A DNA stretch of 21,016 nt from an uncultured Roseburia sp. (GCA_900548205.1 URJS01000038.1:1-21016), one strand, 5' to 3'. Shown: positions 1 through 8,304, counted from the first letter of the stretch. The notes: generated by a model from the sequence alone, not told the origin. Numbers and translations are program-made.

Positions 1-2
1 AA

Positions 3-20
3 CCCCTCATGAATGAGGGG
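3..20. repeat. Short palindromic hairpin at window start
   Basis: CCCCTCA and TGAGGGG form a perfect 7-bp stem around a TGAA loop. It is not followed by a T-run on either strand, so it is a weak terminator candidate for a gene outside the window. The stretch from here to the first gene (21-214) is AT-rich in its first half. I could not find a convincing -35/-10 pair there: several TATA-like hexamers (for example TATACT at 100-105 and TAATAT at 128-133) lack a well-spaced partner. Confidence 0.3.
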
Positions 21-214
21 CAGGGGAGTTGAATAGGCGAAGACTATTTTTTACATAAGAGTGCGGAAGTGTCTGAAATTAAATAATTTTTAAGAATCAT
101 ATACTATATATTGAGCGGCGGACGTGGTAATATGATGTCATAGGATATAGTATGGGCATACTGCGCATATAACAGAGAGTGGGTACATGGTACCGGAGTA
201 GATGGAGGATGCGG

Positions 215-1567
215 ATGAGCAGGAAAAAGGTAGTGGTTTTGGTCGGTACGCTTGCAGTTGTTGCAGCGTTGGGGGGAACTGGTTTTTATTTTCGTGAGGA
301 ACTGGCGGAGATGATTCCTTTCTTGCAGGAGGGAAACTCGAAGGACCGGGTTTTTGTCGAGAAGGTTTCACTCGTGATGAATCAGTATACAGGCGTCTCA
401 AACAGGTATAACGGAACGGTGGAGTCGCAGGATACGTTTGAGGTGAGTGTGGATGCCAACCGGAAGATCAATGAGATCAAGGTAGAGGTCGGGGAGCTGG
501 TAGAGGAGGGGCAGACGCTTGTCACCTATGACACCAATGAGCTTAAGATGCAGATCGCACAGGCAAATCTTGAGGTAGAGAGCATCAATAACGATATTGA
601 AAATTATAATAAGCAGAAGGAGACGCTTGCGCAGGAGCGTGATAAGGCGGCGGATTCAGAAAAATTTTCGTACACGACACAGATCCAGAATATAGAAAAT
701 TCAATCGCGCAGAAGCAGTTTGATCTGGAGAGCAAGCAGCTTGAGATTTCAAAGTATCAAAAACAGATGAACGAATCGTCCGTAAAGAGTAAGGTTTCCG
801 GCGTTGTGCGTGAGATCAATGAAAAAGGAACGGATGCAAATGGAAATACTGCGCCGTTTATGACGATCTTAAAGACAGGGGAGTACCGGGTCAAGGGCAG
901 CATTGACGAGCAGAATATCTGGATGCTGGCGGATGGGCAGCCGGTTGTGATCCGCTCCAGAGTTGACGAGACAAAGACATGGAAGGGAAAGATCGCGCTC
1001 ATCGATACAGAGAAGCCCCAGAGTCAGGGGAATAGTAATAGTAATATGTATATGCCCGAGGGCGGAGAGGCGATGACGGCAACGAAATATCCGTTTTACA
1101 TAGAACTTGAGAGTGCAGACGGACTGATTTTGGGGCAGCATGTTTATATTGAGCTTGATAACGGTCAGGAACAGGTCAAGGAAGGTCTTTGGCTATATGG
1201 CTCTTATATCATTCAGGATGAGGAGAAGCCGTATGTCTGGGTGGCAAATGACAAGGATCAGCTGGAAAAACGATATATTGAGCTTGGCGAATATGATGCG
1301 GAAATGGATGAGTATGAGATTGTCTCCGGCTTAAGCGGGAATGATTATATTACATGGCCGATGCAGGGGCTGTATGAGGGTGTGACAACTGTGACCGATG
1401 AGGCGGAGGTTGATCATTCGTCTCCGCTGTACAATCAGGAGCCGGAAGCGATGGGCACGGAGCAGGTCTACCCGGAGGAACTCGGAACAGAAATGCCCTT
1501 GGAGAGCGTTCCTGATACGGAGCTCGGAGTGGAAGCAGCGCCCGGGGGCGTGGAGGTGATCGAATGA
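215..1567 (+). CDS. HlyD/MacA-like membrane-fusion adaptor subunit of an ABC exporter
   Basis: Predicted 450 aa. An N-terminal membrane anchor (about residues 5-26) leads into an extracytoplasmic protein with a split lipoyl-like domain: first half about 76-108 (with VGELVEEGQTLVTYD), a coiled-coil hairpin about 109-188, and the second half about 190-220 (KSKVSGVVREI). Beta-barrel and membrane-proximal regions follow. This is the layout of the MacA/YknX periplasmic-adaptor family, which in Gram-positives works with MacB-like permeases in antimicrobial peptide or toxin export. An in-frame GTG at 179 would add 12 residues, but ATG 215 has GGAGG at 204-208, six bases upstream, so I chose 215. The last ~60 residues form an acidic, Pro/Glu-rich tail not needed for the fold, which is unusual. 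The stop overlaps the ATPase start (ATGA). The cargo is unknown. Confidence 0.85.
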   Translation: MSRKKVVVLVGTLAVVAALGGTGFYFREELAEMIPFLQEGNSKDRVFVEKVSLVMNQYTGVSNRYNGTVESQDTFEVSVDANRKINEIKVEVGELVEEGQTLVTYDTNELKMQIAQANLEVESINNDIENYNKQKETLAQERDKAADSEKFSYTTQIQNIENSIAQKQFDLESKQLEISKYQKQMNESSVKSKVSGVVREINEKGTDANGNTAPFMTILKTGEYRVKGSIDEQNIWMLADGQPVVIRSRVDETKTWKGKIALIDTEKPQSQGNSNSNMYMPEGGEAMTATKYPFYIELESADGLILGQHVYIELDNGQEQVKEGLWLYGSYIIQDEEKPYVWVANDKDQLEKRYIELGEYDAEMDEYEIVSGLSGNDYITWPMQGLYEGVTTVTDEAEVDHSSPLYNQEPEAMGTEQVYPEELGTEMPLESVPDTELGVEAAPGGVEVIE

Positions 1568-2253
1568 TACTGAATTTACAGAATATATTTAAGGACTATC
1601 AGCAGGAAAAGCTGGTCGTTCCCGTGTTAAAGGACGTCAGCCTGACTGTTGAGGAGGGGGAGTATGTTGCAATTATGGGTCCCTCCGGCTCGGGAAAGAC
1701 GACGCTGATGAATATTATCGGCTGTCTGGACCGTCCGACCAGCGGCGTCTATGAGCTGGCCGGGGAGGACGTCCTTAAGCTAAAAGATAAAGAGCTTTCG
1801 GATCTGCGCCTGCGCAGTATCGGCTTTGTATTTCAGAGCTTTCATCTGATGCCGCGTGAGAGTGCAATGGAAAATGTGGCATTGCCTCTCAGCTATGCGG
1901 GGATCCGAAAAAAGGAGCGGAGGGAGCGCGCGATGAAGGCGTTAGAGCGCGTAGGGCTCGGGGATCGTGTAAATTTCCGTCCGACGCAGCTTTCCGGAGG
2001 TCAAAAGCAGCGTGTGGCGATCGCGCGGGCAATGGTGAATAATCCGAAGATTTTGTTGGCGGATGAGCCGACGGGAGCGCTTGATTCCAAGTCGGGAGAA
2101 CAGATCATGGAGCTGTTTGAGAAGCTGAACGAGGAGGGGGTTACGATTGTTATGATTACCCACGATCCGAAGATCGCAGCGAATGCCAGACGTACCGTCC
2201 GCATTATTGACGGGGAGATTTACGAGGGAGAGGAGGGAGACGGAGCGTCATGA
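1564..2253 (+). CDS. ABC transporter ATP-binding protein, MacB/LolD type
   Basis: 229 aa, a normal length for a stand-alone ATPase of this family. All nucleotide-binding motifs are present: Walker A GPSGSGKT (39-46), Q-loop Gln91 (FVFQSF), signature LSGGQ (143-147), Walker B ILLADE (163-168), D-loop ALD, and the switch His200 (ITHD). The closest family picture is the MacB/LolD/YknY group that drives FtsX-fold permeases by mechanotransmission rather than classical substrate channelling. It starts inside the stop of the first adaptor gene (ATGA at 1564) and ends inside the start of the second, so the three should be translationally coupled. It should dimerise at the cytoplasmic face of the permease encoded at 3945-5198. 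Confidence 0.95.
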   Translation: MILNLQNIFKDYQQEKLVVPVLKDVSLTVEEGEYVAIMGPSGSGKTTLMNIIGCLDRPTSGVYELAGEDVLKLKDKELSDLRLRSIGFVFQSFHLMPRESAMENVALPLSYAGIRKKERRERAMKALERVGLGDRVNFRPTQLSGGQKQRVAIARAMVNNPKILLADEPTGALDSKSGEQIMELFEKLNEEGVTIVMITHDPKIAANARRTVRIIDGEIYEGEEGDGAS

Positions 2254-3935
2254 AGATCAAGAGAGTGATAGCGGCAGTCGTTGGGAGCGCCGCAGCTGTT
2301 GGGGCTGTTGCCGGCGGTATCTACGGGTATAAGGCTTATCAGGATCAGAAGCTTGTGGCAGAGGTGCAGCCGGTATCTAATATCAATATGGGGTATTGGG
2401 GGGACTCTGCGACCAGCTATGGGATGGTGACAAATGATTCCTCGCAGGAGATATATCTGGACAGCTCGAAATCTGCGAAACAGGTATTCGTACAGGAGGG
2501 GGATACCGTGAAAGTCGGGGACCCTTTGATGGAATACGATATGGCGGAGGTTCAGATCGATATTGAGAGAAAGAAGATCGAGTTAAATACGATTGAAAAC
2601 AATCTTGCGATGGCGACGCATAAGCTGGACAGTTTAAAAAATGCAAAGCCGGTGGATAAGACGCCGCCGAAGATCAATACGGAGGAGCTGCAAAAGTACG
2701 AGGAGCAGGACCGTATCAATAATTCCATTCCCGAGACGGATGAGAAGGATCCCAATATTTATAATTTTCTGACAGCGACTTCGATTCCTTATAATGTCAC
2801 ACGCAATGAGGAAACCGGAGAGCTTGTTTTTCCGGCGGGCACGGCGGAGGATCCCTATATTTATTACTGTAATGCAAATGCGTATGCATACGGAGGATTT
2901 TTCAATGAGATACGTCCAAAGGAGGACGGAACGCCGGGGAAGCATGTCGTGTTTTATGTGTGCAGGAAGGATGCGGACGGGAAGATGCTGATGGAGCCGG
3001 ATGCGGAAGGAAAGCTAAAACCGGTCATTGATACAGATGTTACCGACCATACGGCGCAGCTAAACGGGAACAGTATTCCGGCGGATTATGACGAGAGCCG
3101 CATGTGGTATCTGTTTACCGGAAAGGAATACATACCGACTTCCCTGGCAGATCAGTACATGGAAGAATTTATGGAGCATGCAACAGATTGGGAGGAGCCA
3201 AAGGGCTATACCAAAGAGGAATTGGTGAAGGAAATAGCGGAGACGGAAAAGGAGATCAAATCGCTTGATATTCAGCGCAGACAGCAGCAGTTAAAGCTGG
3301 AATCACTGCAGCAGACAGCAGCCGACGGGATCGTCTATGCAAAGGTGGACGGGATTGTCAAGACAGTCGGTGATCCGGAGGAGTTCCAGGAGAATGGCGC
3401 GGCATTTCTGGTGGTTGCCGGGGACGACGGACTTTATGTCAGCGGAACGATCAGCGAGCTTTTGCTCGGCGATATTTCTGTGGGAACGGTTGTGACGGCA
3501 AACGCATGGGAGAGCGGTATGACCTTTGATGCGACGATTACGGAGATTTCAGACTATCCTGTTTCCGGCAACGCAATGGGGGAGGGGAATCCGAATGTTT
3601 CGTATTATTCCTATACGGCATATATTGAGGACAGCTCCGCGCTGCGCAACGGGGAGTATGTGGATCTGAGTATTGCGACCGGAGAGTCGGAGGCGGGCGG
3701 TCTGTTTATCGAACAGGCATATGTTCGGGAGGAGAACGGAAAGTCCTACTGTATGATCGCCGATGAAAATAACCGCTTAAAAAAGCAGTATGTGGTGACG
3801 GGGAGAACGGTATACGGCACTGCAGTTGAAATAAAGTCAGGATTAAGCGAGGATGACAGGATCGCGTTTCCGTATGGGAAAAATGCAGTCGAGGGAGTCG
3901 CGGTAACAGATGCGGCTGACATGATGTATTATTAG
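2250..3935 (+). CDS. Second, enlarged HlyD-like adaptor subunit with a ~190-residue insertion
   Basis: 561 aa. The start ATG overlaps the ATPase stop by 4 bases. The N-terminal anchor is about residues 5-27. The first lipoyl-like half includes VQEGDTVKVGDPLMEYD (81-97) and enters a helix (98-132). A long non-helical stretch of about residues 134-320 follows, rich in Tyr, Asp and Pro (EDPYIYYCNANAYAYGG near 200-216). The returning helix is about 321-356, then the second lipoyl half (TAADGIVYAKVDGIVKTVG) and the beta-barrel. Typical adaptors of this kind have only a helical hairpin at that point, so the insert is a separate domain at the tip of the hairpin. The two Cys (Cys207, Cys238) in the insert could form a disulfide outside the cell. 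The family call is firm; the role of the insert is unknown. Confidence 0.85.
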   Translation: MKIKRVIAAVVGSAAAVGAVAGGIYGYKAYQDQKLVAEVQPVSNINMGYWGDSATSYGMVTNDSSQEIYLDSSKSAKQVFVQEGDTVKVGDPLMEYDMAEVQIDIERKKIELNTIENNLAMATHKLDSLKNAKPVDKTPPKINTEELQKYEEQDRINNSIPETDEKDPNIYNFLTATSIPYNVTRNEETGELVFPAGTAEDPYIYYCNANAYAYGGFFNEIRPKEDGTPGKHVVFYVCRKDADGKMLMEPDAEGKLKPVIDTDVTDHTAQLNGNSIPADYDESRMWYLFTGKEYIPTSLADQYMEEFMEHATDWEEPKGYTKEELVKEIAETEKEIKSLDIQRRQQQLKLESLQQTAADGIVYAKVDGIVKTVGDPEEFQENGAAFLVVAGDDGLYVSGTISELLLGDISVGTVVTANAWESGMTFDATITEISDYPVSGNAMGEGNPNVSYYSYTAYIEDSSALRNGEYVDLSIATGESEAGGLFIEQAYVREENGKSYCMIADENNRLKKQYVVTGRTVYGTAVEIKSGLSEDDRIAFPYGKNAVEGVAVTDAADMMYY

Positions 3936-3944
3936 GAGGGCGCT

Positions 3945-5198
3945 ATGTTTGAAAATATAAGATTATCTTTTCAGGGTATCTGGTCGCATAAAATGCGCTC
4001 TTTTTTGACGATGCTTGGGATTATTATCGGTATTGCGGCAATCATTGCGATTGTCTCTACCATTAAGGGAACAAATGAGCAGATTAAGGAGAATCTGGTC
4101 GGTTCGGGTGAGAATACGGTGGAAGTGGCGCTGTTTCAGGGAGAGTGGCAGTATGAGATGTCCTACAATGGAATCCCAGAGGGCGTTCCGCTTGTCACGG
4201 ATGAGGTAGTAGAGCAGCTTCTTGACATTCCGCATGTGGAAAATGTTTCGCGTTATCTGAGCAGACAGGACTATAACGGTGTGTATCATCTAAACACAGG
4301 GCTTTCCGGCGGCTATGTGAAGGGTGTGGATATGAATTATTTTGATACCTGCAACTTCATTATGAAAGAAGGCAGGGGGTTTACGCAGAATGATTTTGAT
4401 ACTTACCGTAAGGTTGCTGTTTTGGATGAGGATTCCGCGAATGCGTTGTTTTTGGGTGAGGAAGCAATCGGGAGCACGATTGAGATCCAGCAGGAGCCTT
4501 ATATCGTGATCGGTATTGTGACAAAGGCAAAGGAGTTTGAACCGGTCATCAATTCCATTGAGGATTATTATACATATGCGCAGAATTCGGCAGGCTCTGT
4601 CTACATTCCCGATACGACGTGGCCGATTCTTTATCAGTATGATGAGCCGCAGAATGTGATGATCCGTGTGGAGAGTACCGATCATATGACAAACGCGGGA
4701 AAAGAATGTGCAGATATTTTAAATTCGTATCTGACAGTCAAGGATGATACGATCACCTATAAGGCGAAGGATTTGATGGAGCAAGCGCAGCAGATCCAGG
4801 AATTGAGCAGCTCTACAAATACAATGTTGATCTGGATCGCTGGTATCTCACTGATCGTCGGCGGTATCGGTGTGATGAATATTATGCTGGTATCTGTTAC
4901 GGAGCGTACGCAGGAGATTGGTTTGAAGAAGGCGATCGGCGCGAGAAAGTCCAAGATACTTGGACAGTTTTTGACAGAGGCAGCTGTTTTGACGAGTATG
5001 GGAGGTATTGTGGGCGTGATCGTCGGGATCATACTCGCGCAGGTGATTTCCTATCTGAGCACAACGCCTGTGGCGATCAGTGTTCCGGCAGCTGTCGGAG
5101 CGGTAGCCTTCTCGATGGTGATAGGAATCGTGTTTGGAGTGTTTCCGTCCTATAAGGCGGCAAATCTAAATCCAATCGACGCGCTCAGACATGAGTAA
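3945..5198 (+). CDS. MacB-like (FtsX-fold) ABC transporter permease
   Basis: 417 aa, with AGGAGG just upstream. One transmembrane helix (about 18-40, after KMRSFLTMLGIIIG) is followed by a large extracytoplasmic domain of about 45-290 (MacB_PCD type) and three C-terminal helices (about 294-318, 344-368 and 379-400). Between helices 2 and 3 lies the cytoplasmic motif ERTQEIGLKKAIGAR (320-334), and the protein ends with PSYKAANLNPIDALRHE, both hallmarks of MacB/YknZ permeases. It lacks a fused ATPase, matching the separate ATPase gene upstream. It sits 9 bases after the second adaptor gene, in the same operon. It probably exports a peptide, lipid or lantibiotic-like compound; the substrate cannot be read from the sequence. 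Confidence 0.93.
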   Translation: MFENIRLSFQGIWSHKMRSFLTMLGIIIGIAAIIAIVSTIKGTNEQIKENLVGSGENTVEVALFQGEWQYEMSYNGIPEGVPLVTDEVVEQLLDIPHVENVSRYLSRQDYNGVYHLNTGLSGGYVKGVDMNYFDTCNFIMKEGRGFTQNDFDTYRKVAVLDEDSANALFLGEEAIGSTIEIQQEPYIVIGIVTKAKEFEPVINSIEDYYTYAQNSAGSVYIPDTTWPILYQYDEPQNVMIRVESTDHMTNAGKECADILNSYLTVKDDTITYKAKDLMEQAQQIQELSSSTNTMLIWIAGISLIVGGIGVMNIMLVSVTERTQEIGLKKAIGARKSKILGQFLTEAAVLTSMGGIVGVIVGIILAQVISYLSTTPVAISVPAAVGAVAFSMVIGIVFGVFPSYKAANLNPIDALRHE

Positions 5199-5216
5199 AA
5201 CGGCAGAGGAGAACGC

Positions 5217-6389
5217 ATGAAAAGAATCGTAATGATGGAGGGCGGTGTTGAGACGCTCTCGTATTTCTCGCATCAGATGGCGAAGGAATTTGAGCGGATG
5301 GGCTATCCGGTATTTTTCTATGATTTAAAAAATGAGAAACAGAGTGCAAGAAAGCTGCGGAAGTTCTTGAAAATGAGGGAGACGGTGCTCGTAACCTTCA
5401 ATTTTCAGGGGCTGGAGCAGGAGCCGGGCGTCTATAAGGAGGGAACCGGTTATATCTGGGATACCTATCAGATGCCGTGCTTTAATATTGCGGCGGATCA
5501 TCCTTATTTTTATCATGAGCATCTGCGTGAGTTGCCAAAGGATTACCGTCACATCAGTATTGACCGTTTTCAGGAACTATATTTTAAAGAGTTTTATCCT
5601 GAATTTACGCAGATCGGGTTTCTTCCATTGGCGGGCACGGAGCTTTGTACCGATACCGGGCAGGAGAAGCGCTATGATGTGATTTTTACCGGAAATTATA
5701 CAGAGCTGTCTTTTTTTGAGCCGTATATTCACTGGATCAATGACGAGTATGCAGCGTTTTATCAGGGAATTATTGATGAGCTGATAGAAAAACCGTATCA
5801 GACGGTAGAGGCGGTCGCCCTCGCGCATTGTGAGCGTGAGATGGGGCGGGAGCCAAATGATGAACTTCGCATCGCACTTTCTAAGATGATTTTTATTGAT
5901 CTGTATGTGCGCAATTATTGGCGCGGGAATGCAGTGTGTACACTGGTCAATGCGGGGATTCCCGTAGATGTGGTGGGCGAGGGGTGGAAAAAGCTGCCGG
6001 ACGTCCAGCGGCCGGAGCTGCTTCGGATCCATCCGCAGACAGATTCCCTCACCTGTCTTTCGATGATACAGCAGGCAAGGATTTCCTTGAATGTGATGCC
6101 GTGGTTTAAGGACGGAGCGCATGATCGGATTTTTAATTCTATTTTAAACGGTGCGGTGTGTGTTTCTGATCCGAGCAGGTATCTCGGTCAGGAATTGAAG
6201 GAGGGGGAGGGCGTCTGCTATTACACCCTGGAGCATTTAGAGGAACTGCCGGACAAAGTGAAGGATTTGCTGCAAAATGAAAAAAAGATGCAGGATATTA
6301 TGTCATGTGGTCGGGAAAAGGTGCGCGCAGCACACACATGGGCACAGAGAGCAAAAAAGCTGGCAGAGTGGATCGAAGGGGAGAGATAG
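5217..6389 (+). CDS. CgeB-like family 1 glycosyltransferase
   Basis: 390 aa, GAGGAG six bases before ATG, 18 bases after the permease stop, so probably in the exporter operon. The N-terminal half starts MKRIVMMEGGVETLSYFSHQ and includes an AADHPYFYH segment typical of the DUF3880/CgeB group. The C-terminal ~110 residues (ARISLNVMPWFKDGAHDR, IFNSILNGAVCVSDPSRYL, then the acidic LKEGEGVCYY) match the nucleotide-sugar binding region of the Glyco_trans_1_2 fold, where N/R-F-E-x-x-x-x-G-like positions contact the donor. No signal peptide or membrane helix is visible, so it is cytoplasmic. CgeB-like proteins are linked to spore-coat, flagellin or surface maturation in other Firmicutes. The acceptor is unknown here; the operon context suggests modification of something exported, which is inference. 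Confidence 0.75.
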   Translation: MKRIVMMEGGVETLSYFSHQMAKEFERMGYPVFFYDLKNEKQSARKLRKFLKMRETVLVTFNFQGLEQEPGVYKEGTGYIWDTYQMPCFNIAADHPYFYHEHLRELPKDYRHISIDRFQELYFKEFYPEFTQIGFLPLAGTELCTDTGQEKRYDVIFTGNYTELSFFEPYIHWINDEYAAFYQGIIDELIEKPYQTVEAVALAHCEREMGREPNDELRIALSKMIFIDLYVRNYWRGNAVCTLVNAGIPVDVVGEGWKKLPDVQRPELLRIHPQTDSLTCLSMIQQARISLNVMPWFKDGAHDRIFNSILNGAVCVSDPSRYLGQELKEGEGVCYYTLEHLEELPDKVKDLLQNEKKMQDIMSCGREKVRAAHTWAQRAKKLAEWIEGER

Positions 6390-6392
6390 GGA

Positions 6393-6456
6393 GTGATCAT
6401 GAGGTTTCAAGTGAGAGTGTCAAAAGGTAGGATGAATACCTGATCACGCGCTTATT
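6393..6456 (+). terminator. Possible terminator of the exporter operon
   Basis: GTGATCA (6393-6399) and TGATCAC (6441-6447) are perfect 7-bp inverted arms. They enclose a second small hairpin, GGTA/TACC (6426-6429 and 6437-6440). A T-rich but interrupted stretch (CTTATTTTG) follows. It lies just after the glycosyltransferase stop and before the serS promoter. The weak T-run and long loop make this tentative. Confidence 0.35.
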
Positions 6457-6468
6457 TTGCAAAAACCC

Positions 6469-6497
6469 TTTACAAACACGCATACTCGGGGTAGAAT
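6469..6497 (+). promoter_or_regulatory. Sigma-A type promoter of the serS T-box transcript
   Basis: TTTACA (6469-6474) and TAGAAT (6492-6497) are separated by exactly 17 bases. Transcription should begin about 6504 and run through the T-box leader into serS. Confidence 0.75.
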
Positions 6498-6503
6498 TGT
6501 ATA

Positions 6504-6775
6504 AGATAATCGTTAAAAGATTTCGACAATGACAAAAGCTGCGATTTGAATACTGTTTCAGAGAGCCGGCGGCTGGTGTGAGCCGGTGCAGGATAGAATC
6601 TTTCCACTTTTTGAGTCAGCGGTGAAAGCCGCGAGGTTCGTACCCTTTACCGTACGTTTTGAGAGGTCGCTTTATGCGGCAATATGGGTGGCAACGCGGA
6701 AGAATAACCTTTCGTCCCAGTGCAGATGTCAGGAGACTGACAGGATGACACAGGACGGAAGGTTTTGTGTTATCT
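6504..6775 (+). promoter_or_regulatory. T-box riboswitch leader (serine specific) of serS
   Basis: The leader has the Stem I base AGAGAGCCGG with GGTGTGAGCCGG, the highly conserved T-box TGGGTGGCAACGCGG (6685-6699), and CCCA (6716-6719), which can pair with TGGG of the T-box to make the antiterminator. The competing terminator stem is 6706-6717 with 6753-6764 (12 pairs, one wobble), with a nested TGTCAG/CTGACA hairpin, followed by TTTTGTGTT. Uncharged tRNA bound to Stem I and the antiterminator should allow readthrough. The specifier is probably TCC (6603-6605, followed by AC); the nearby TCT (6599-6601) is also a serine codon, so both readings give serine, in agreement with the downstream gene. 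Confidence 0.9.
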
Positions 6776-6819
6776 GAAAAATAAGGAGCGGAGCAGATGC
6801 CGCAGAAAGAGGTAGAGGA

Positions 6820-8109
6820 ATGATTGATTTAAAGTTTTTACGGGAAAATCCTGATGTGGTGAAGGAGAATATTAAGAAAAAGTTTCAGGATCACAAGCTA
6901 CCGCTGGTGGATGAGGTCATCGAGCTGGATGCACAGGCGAGAAAGACACAGCAGGAGGCGGACGAGCTGCGTGCCAAGAGAAATCAGCTTTCCAAAGAGA
7001 TCGGAAAGCTGATGGGGCAGGGAAAGAAATCGGAGGCAGAGGAAGTTAAGGCACAGGTTGCGGCAGGAGCCGAGCGTCTGGCCGATCTTCAGGAGAAGGA
7101 AAAGGAGCTGCAGGAAAAAGTGACAAGGATTATGATGACGATCCCAAACATCATCGACCCGTCTGTTCCGATTGGCAAGGATGATTCCTGCAATGTTGAG
7201 ATCGAGAAGTTTGGAGAGCCAGTTGTGCCAGACTTTGAGATACCATATCATACGGAGATCATGGAGCGATTTGACGGCATTGATCTGGAGGCAGCCGGAA
7301 AGGTTGCAGGAAACGGCTTTTACTATCTGATGGGAGAGATTGCAAGGCTGCATTCTGCCGTAATTTCTTATGCGAGAGACTTTATGATCGACCGCGGATT
7401 TACTTATGTGATTCCGCCGTTTATGATCCGCAGTAGCGTTGTGACCGGTGTCATGAGCTTTGATGAGATGGATGCGATGATGTACAAGATCGAGGGAGAG
7501 GACCTTTACCTCATCGGCACTTCCGAGCATTCCATGATCGGAAAATTTATTGACACGATGAATGAGGAGGAAAAGCTTCCGTACACGCTGACATCCTATT
7601 CTCCGTGTTTCCGTAAGGAAAAGGGGGCGCACGGCATTGAGGAACGCGGCGTTTACCGCATCCACCAGTTTGAGAAGCAGGAGATGATCGTTGTCTGCAA
7701 GCCGGAGGAGTCAAAGCTATATTATGAAAAGCTTTGGAAAAATACAGTGGATCTATTCCGCAGTCTCGATATTCCGGTGCGCACGTTAGAGTGCTGTTCG
7801 GGAGATTTGGCAGACCTTAAGGTGAAGTCCTGTGATGTGGAGGCGTGGTCTCCGAGACAGAAGAAGTATTTTGAGGTGGGAAGCTGTTCAAACCTCGGCG
7901 ATGCACAGGCAAGACGATTAAAGATCCGTGTTAAGAGTAAGGACGGCAATAAATATTTTGCACACACGCTGAATAATACCGTGGTGGCTCCTCCGCGAAT
8001 GCTGATCGCATTCCTTGAGAATAATCTCAATGCAGACGGAAGCGTCAATGTTCCGGAAGCGCTTCGTCCGTATATGGGAGGTAAGGAGAAGCTTGTTCCG
8101 GTAAAATAA
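6820..8109 (+). CDS. serS: Seryl-tRNA synthetase
   Basis: 429 aa, the usual length for a bacterial enzyme. It charges tRNA-Ser with serine using ATP in the cytoplasm. The N-terminus MIDLKFLRENPDVVKENI and the long charged coiled coil (about 27-110) are the tRNA-binding arm. The class II catalytic core follows, with a TSE serine-recognition segment (YLIGTSEHSMIG), motif 2 around Arg265 (FRKEKGAHGIEERG then HQFEKQEM), the SCSNLGDAQARRLKIR signature, and motif 3 with Arg393 (APPRMLIAFLENN). AAGAGG lies seven bases before ATG. Motif 2 and neighbouring segments differ from the commonest bacterial form, which has RSEAGSAGRDTRG and PTAEVP. It is controlled by the serine T-box upstream. Confidence 0.96.
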   Translation: MIDLKFLRENPDVVKENIKKKFQDHKLPLVDEVIELDAQARKTQQEADELRAKRNQLSKEIGKLMGQGKKSEAEEVKAQVAAGAERLADLQEKEKELQEKVTRIMMTIPNIIDPSVPIGKDDSCNVEIEKFGEPVVPDFEIPYHTEIMERFDGIDLEAAGKVAGNGFYYLMGEIARLHSAVISYARDFMIDRGFTYVIPPFMIRSSVVTGVMSFDEMDAMMYKIEGEDLYLIGTSEHSMIGKFIDTMNEEEKLPYTLTSYSPCFRKEKGAHGIEERGVYRIHQFEKQEMIVVCKPEESKLYYEKLWKNTVDLFRSLDIPVRTLECCSGDLADLKVKSCDVEAWSPRQKKYFEVGSCSNLGDAQARRLKIRVKSKDGNKYFAHTLNNTVVAPPRMLIAFLENNLNADGSVNVPEALRPYMGGKEKLVPVK

Positions 8110-8147
8110 AATAGCAGATATTCGTTAGGGACGATCGCTTATGGGGA

Positions 8148-8197
8148 ACAGTCCGTATGCAGTGTAAATTTTAAAGCACTGTGTACGGACTGTTTTT
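8148..8197 (+). terminator. Rho-independent terminator after serS
   Basis: ACAGTCCGTA..CAGTG (from 8148) pairs with CACTG..TACGGACTGT (to 8192), with one 2-base internal mismatch and a 12-base loop, followed directly by a T-run. It ends the serS transcript. Confidence 0.9.
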
Positions 8198-8225
8198 AAA
8201 AATTTTGCGTTTTCTTACAAATCTA

Positions 8226-8259
8226 TTTACTTTGTCACGCTAGTTTGATAAAGTATAAG
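8226..8259 (+). promoter_or_regulatory. Promoter of the aminotransferase pair
   Basis: Two overlapping readings are possible: TTTACT (8226-8231) with TAAAGT (8249-8254) at 17 bases, or TTGTCA (8232-8237) with TATAAG (8254-8259) at 16 bases. Both lie just after the serS terminator and about 50 bases before the gene. Confidence 0.55.
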
Positions 8260-8304
8260 AAGGAATGATGCGGGAAAAGAGCGTCATCGGAAATGAGGTT
8301 TCAA

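Noticed and set aside
6399..6430. Shared sequence ATGAGGTTTCAA after the glycosyltransferase gene and at the aminotransferase start (8293)
   Set aside because: Only 12 bases match exactly with a looser continuation. Without a ribosome site or open frame at the first copy, it is most likely coincidence.
6898..7665. Long minus-strand open frame (255 codons) opposite serS
   Set aside because: It is a shadow of a highly biased coding gene: it lies wholly inside serS, with no ribosome site, promoter or recognisable domain.
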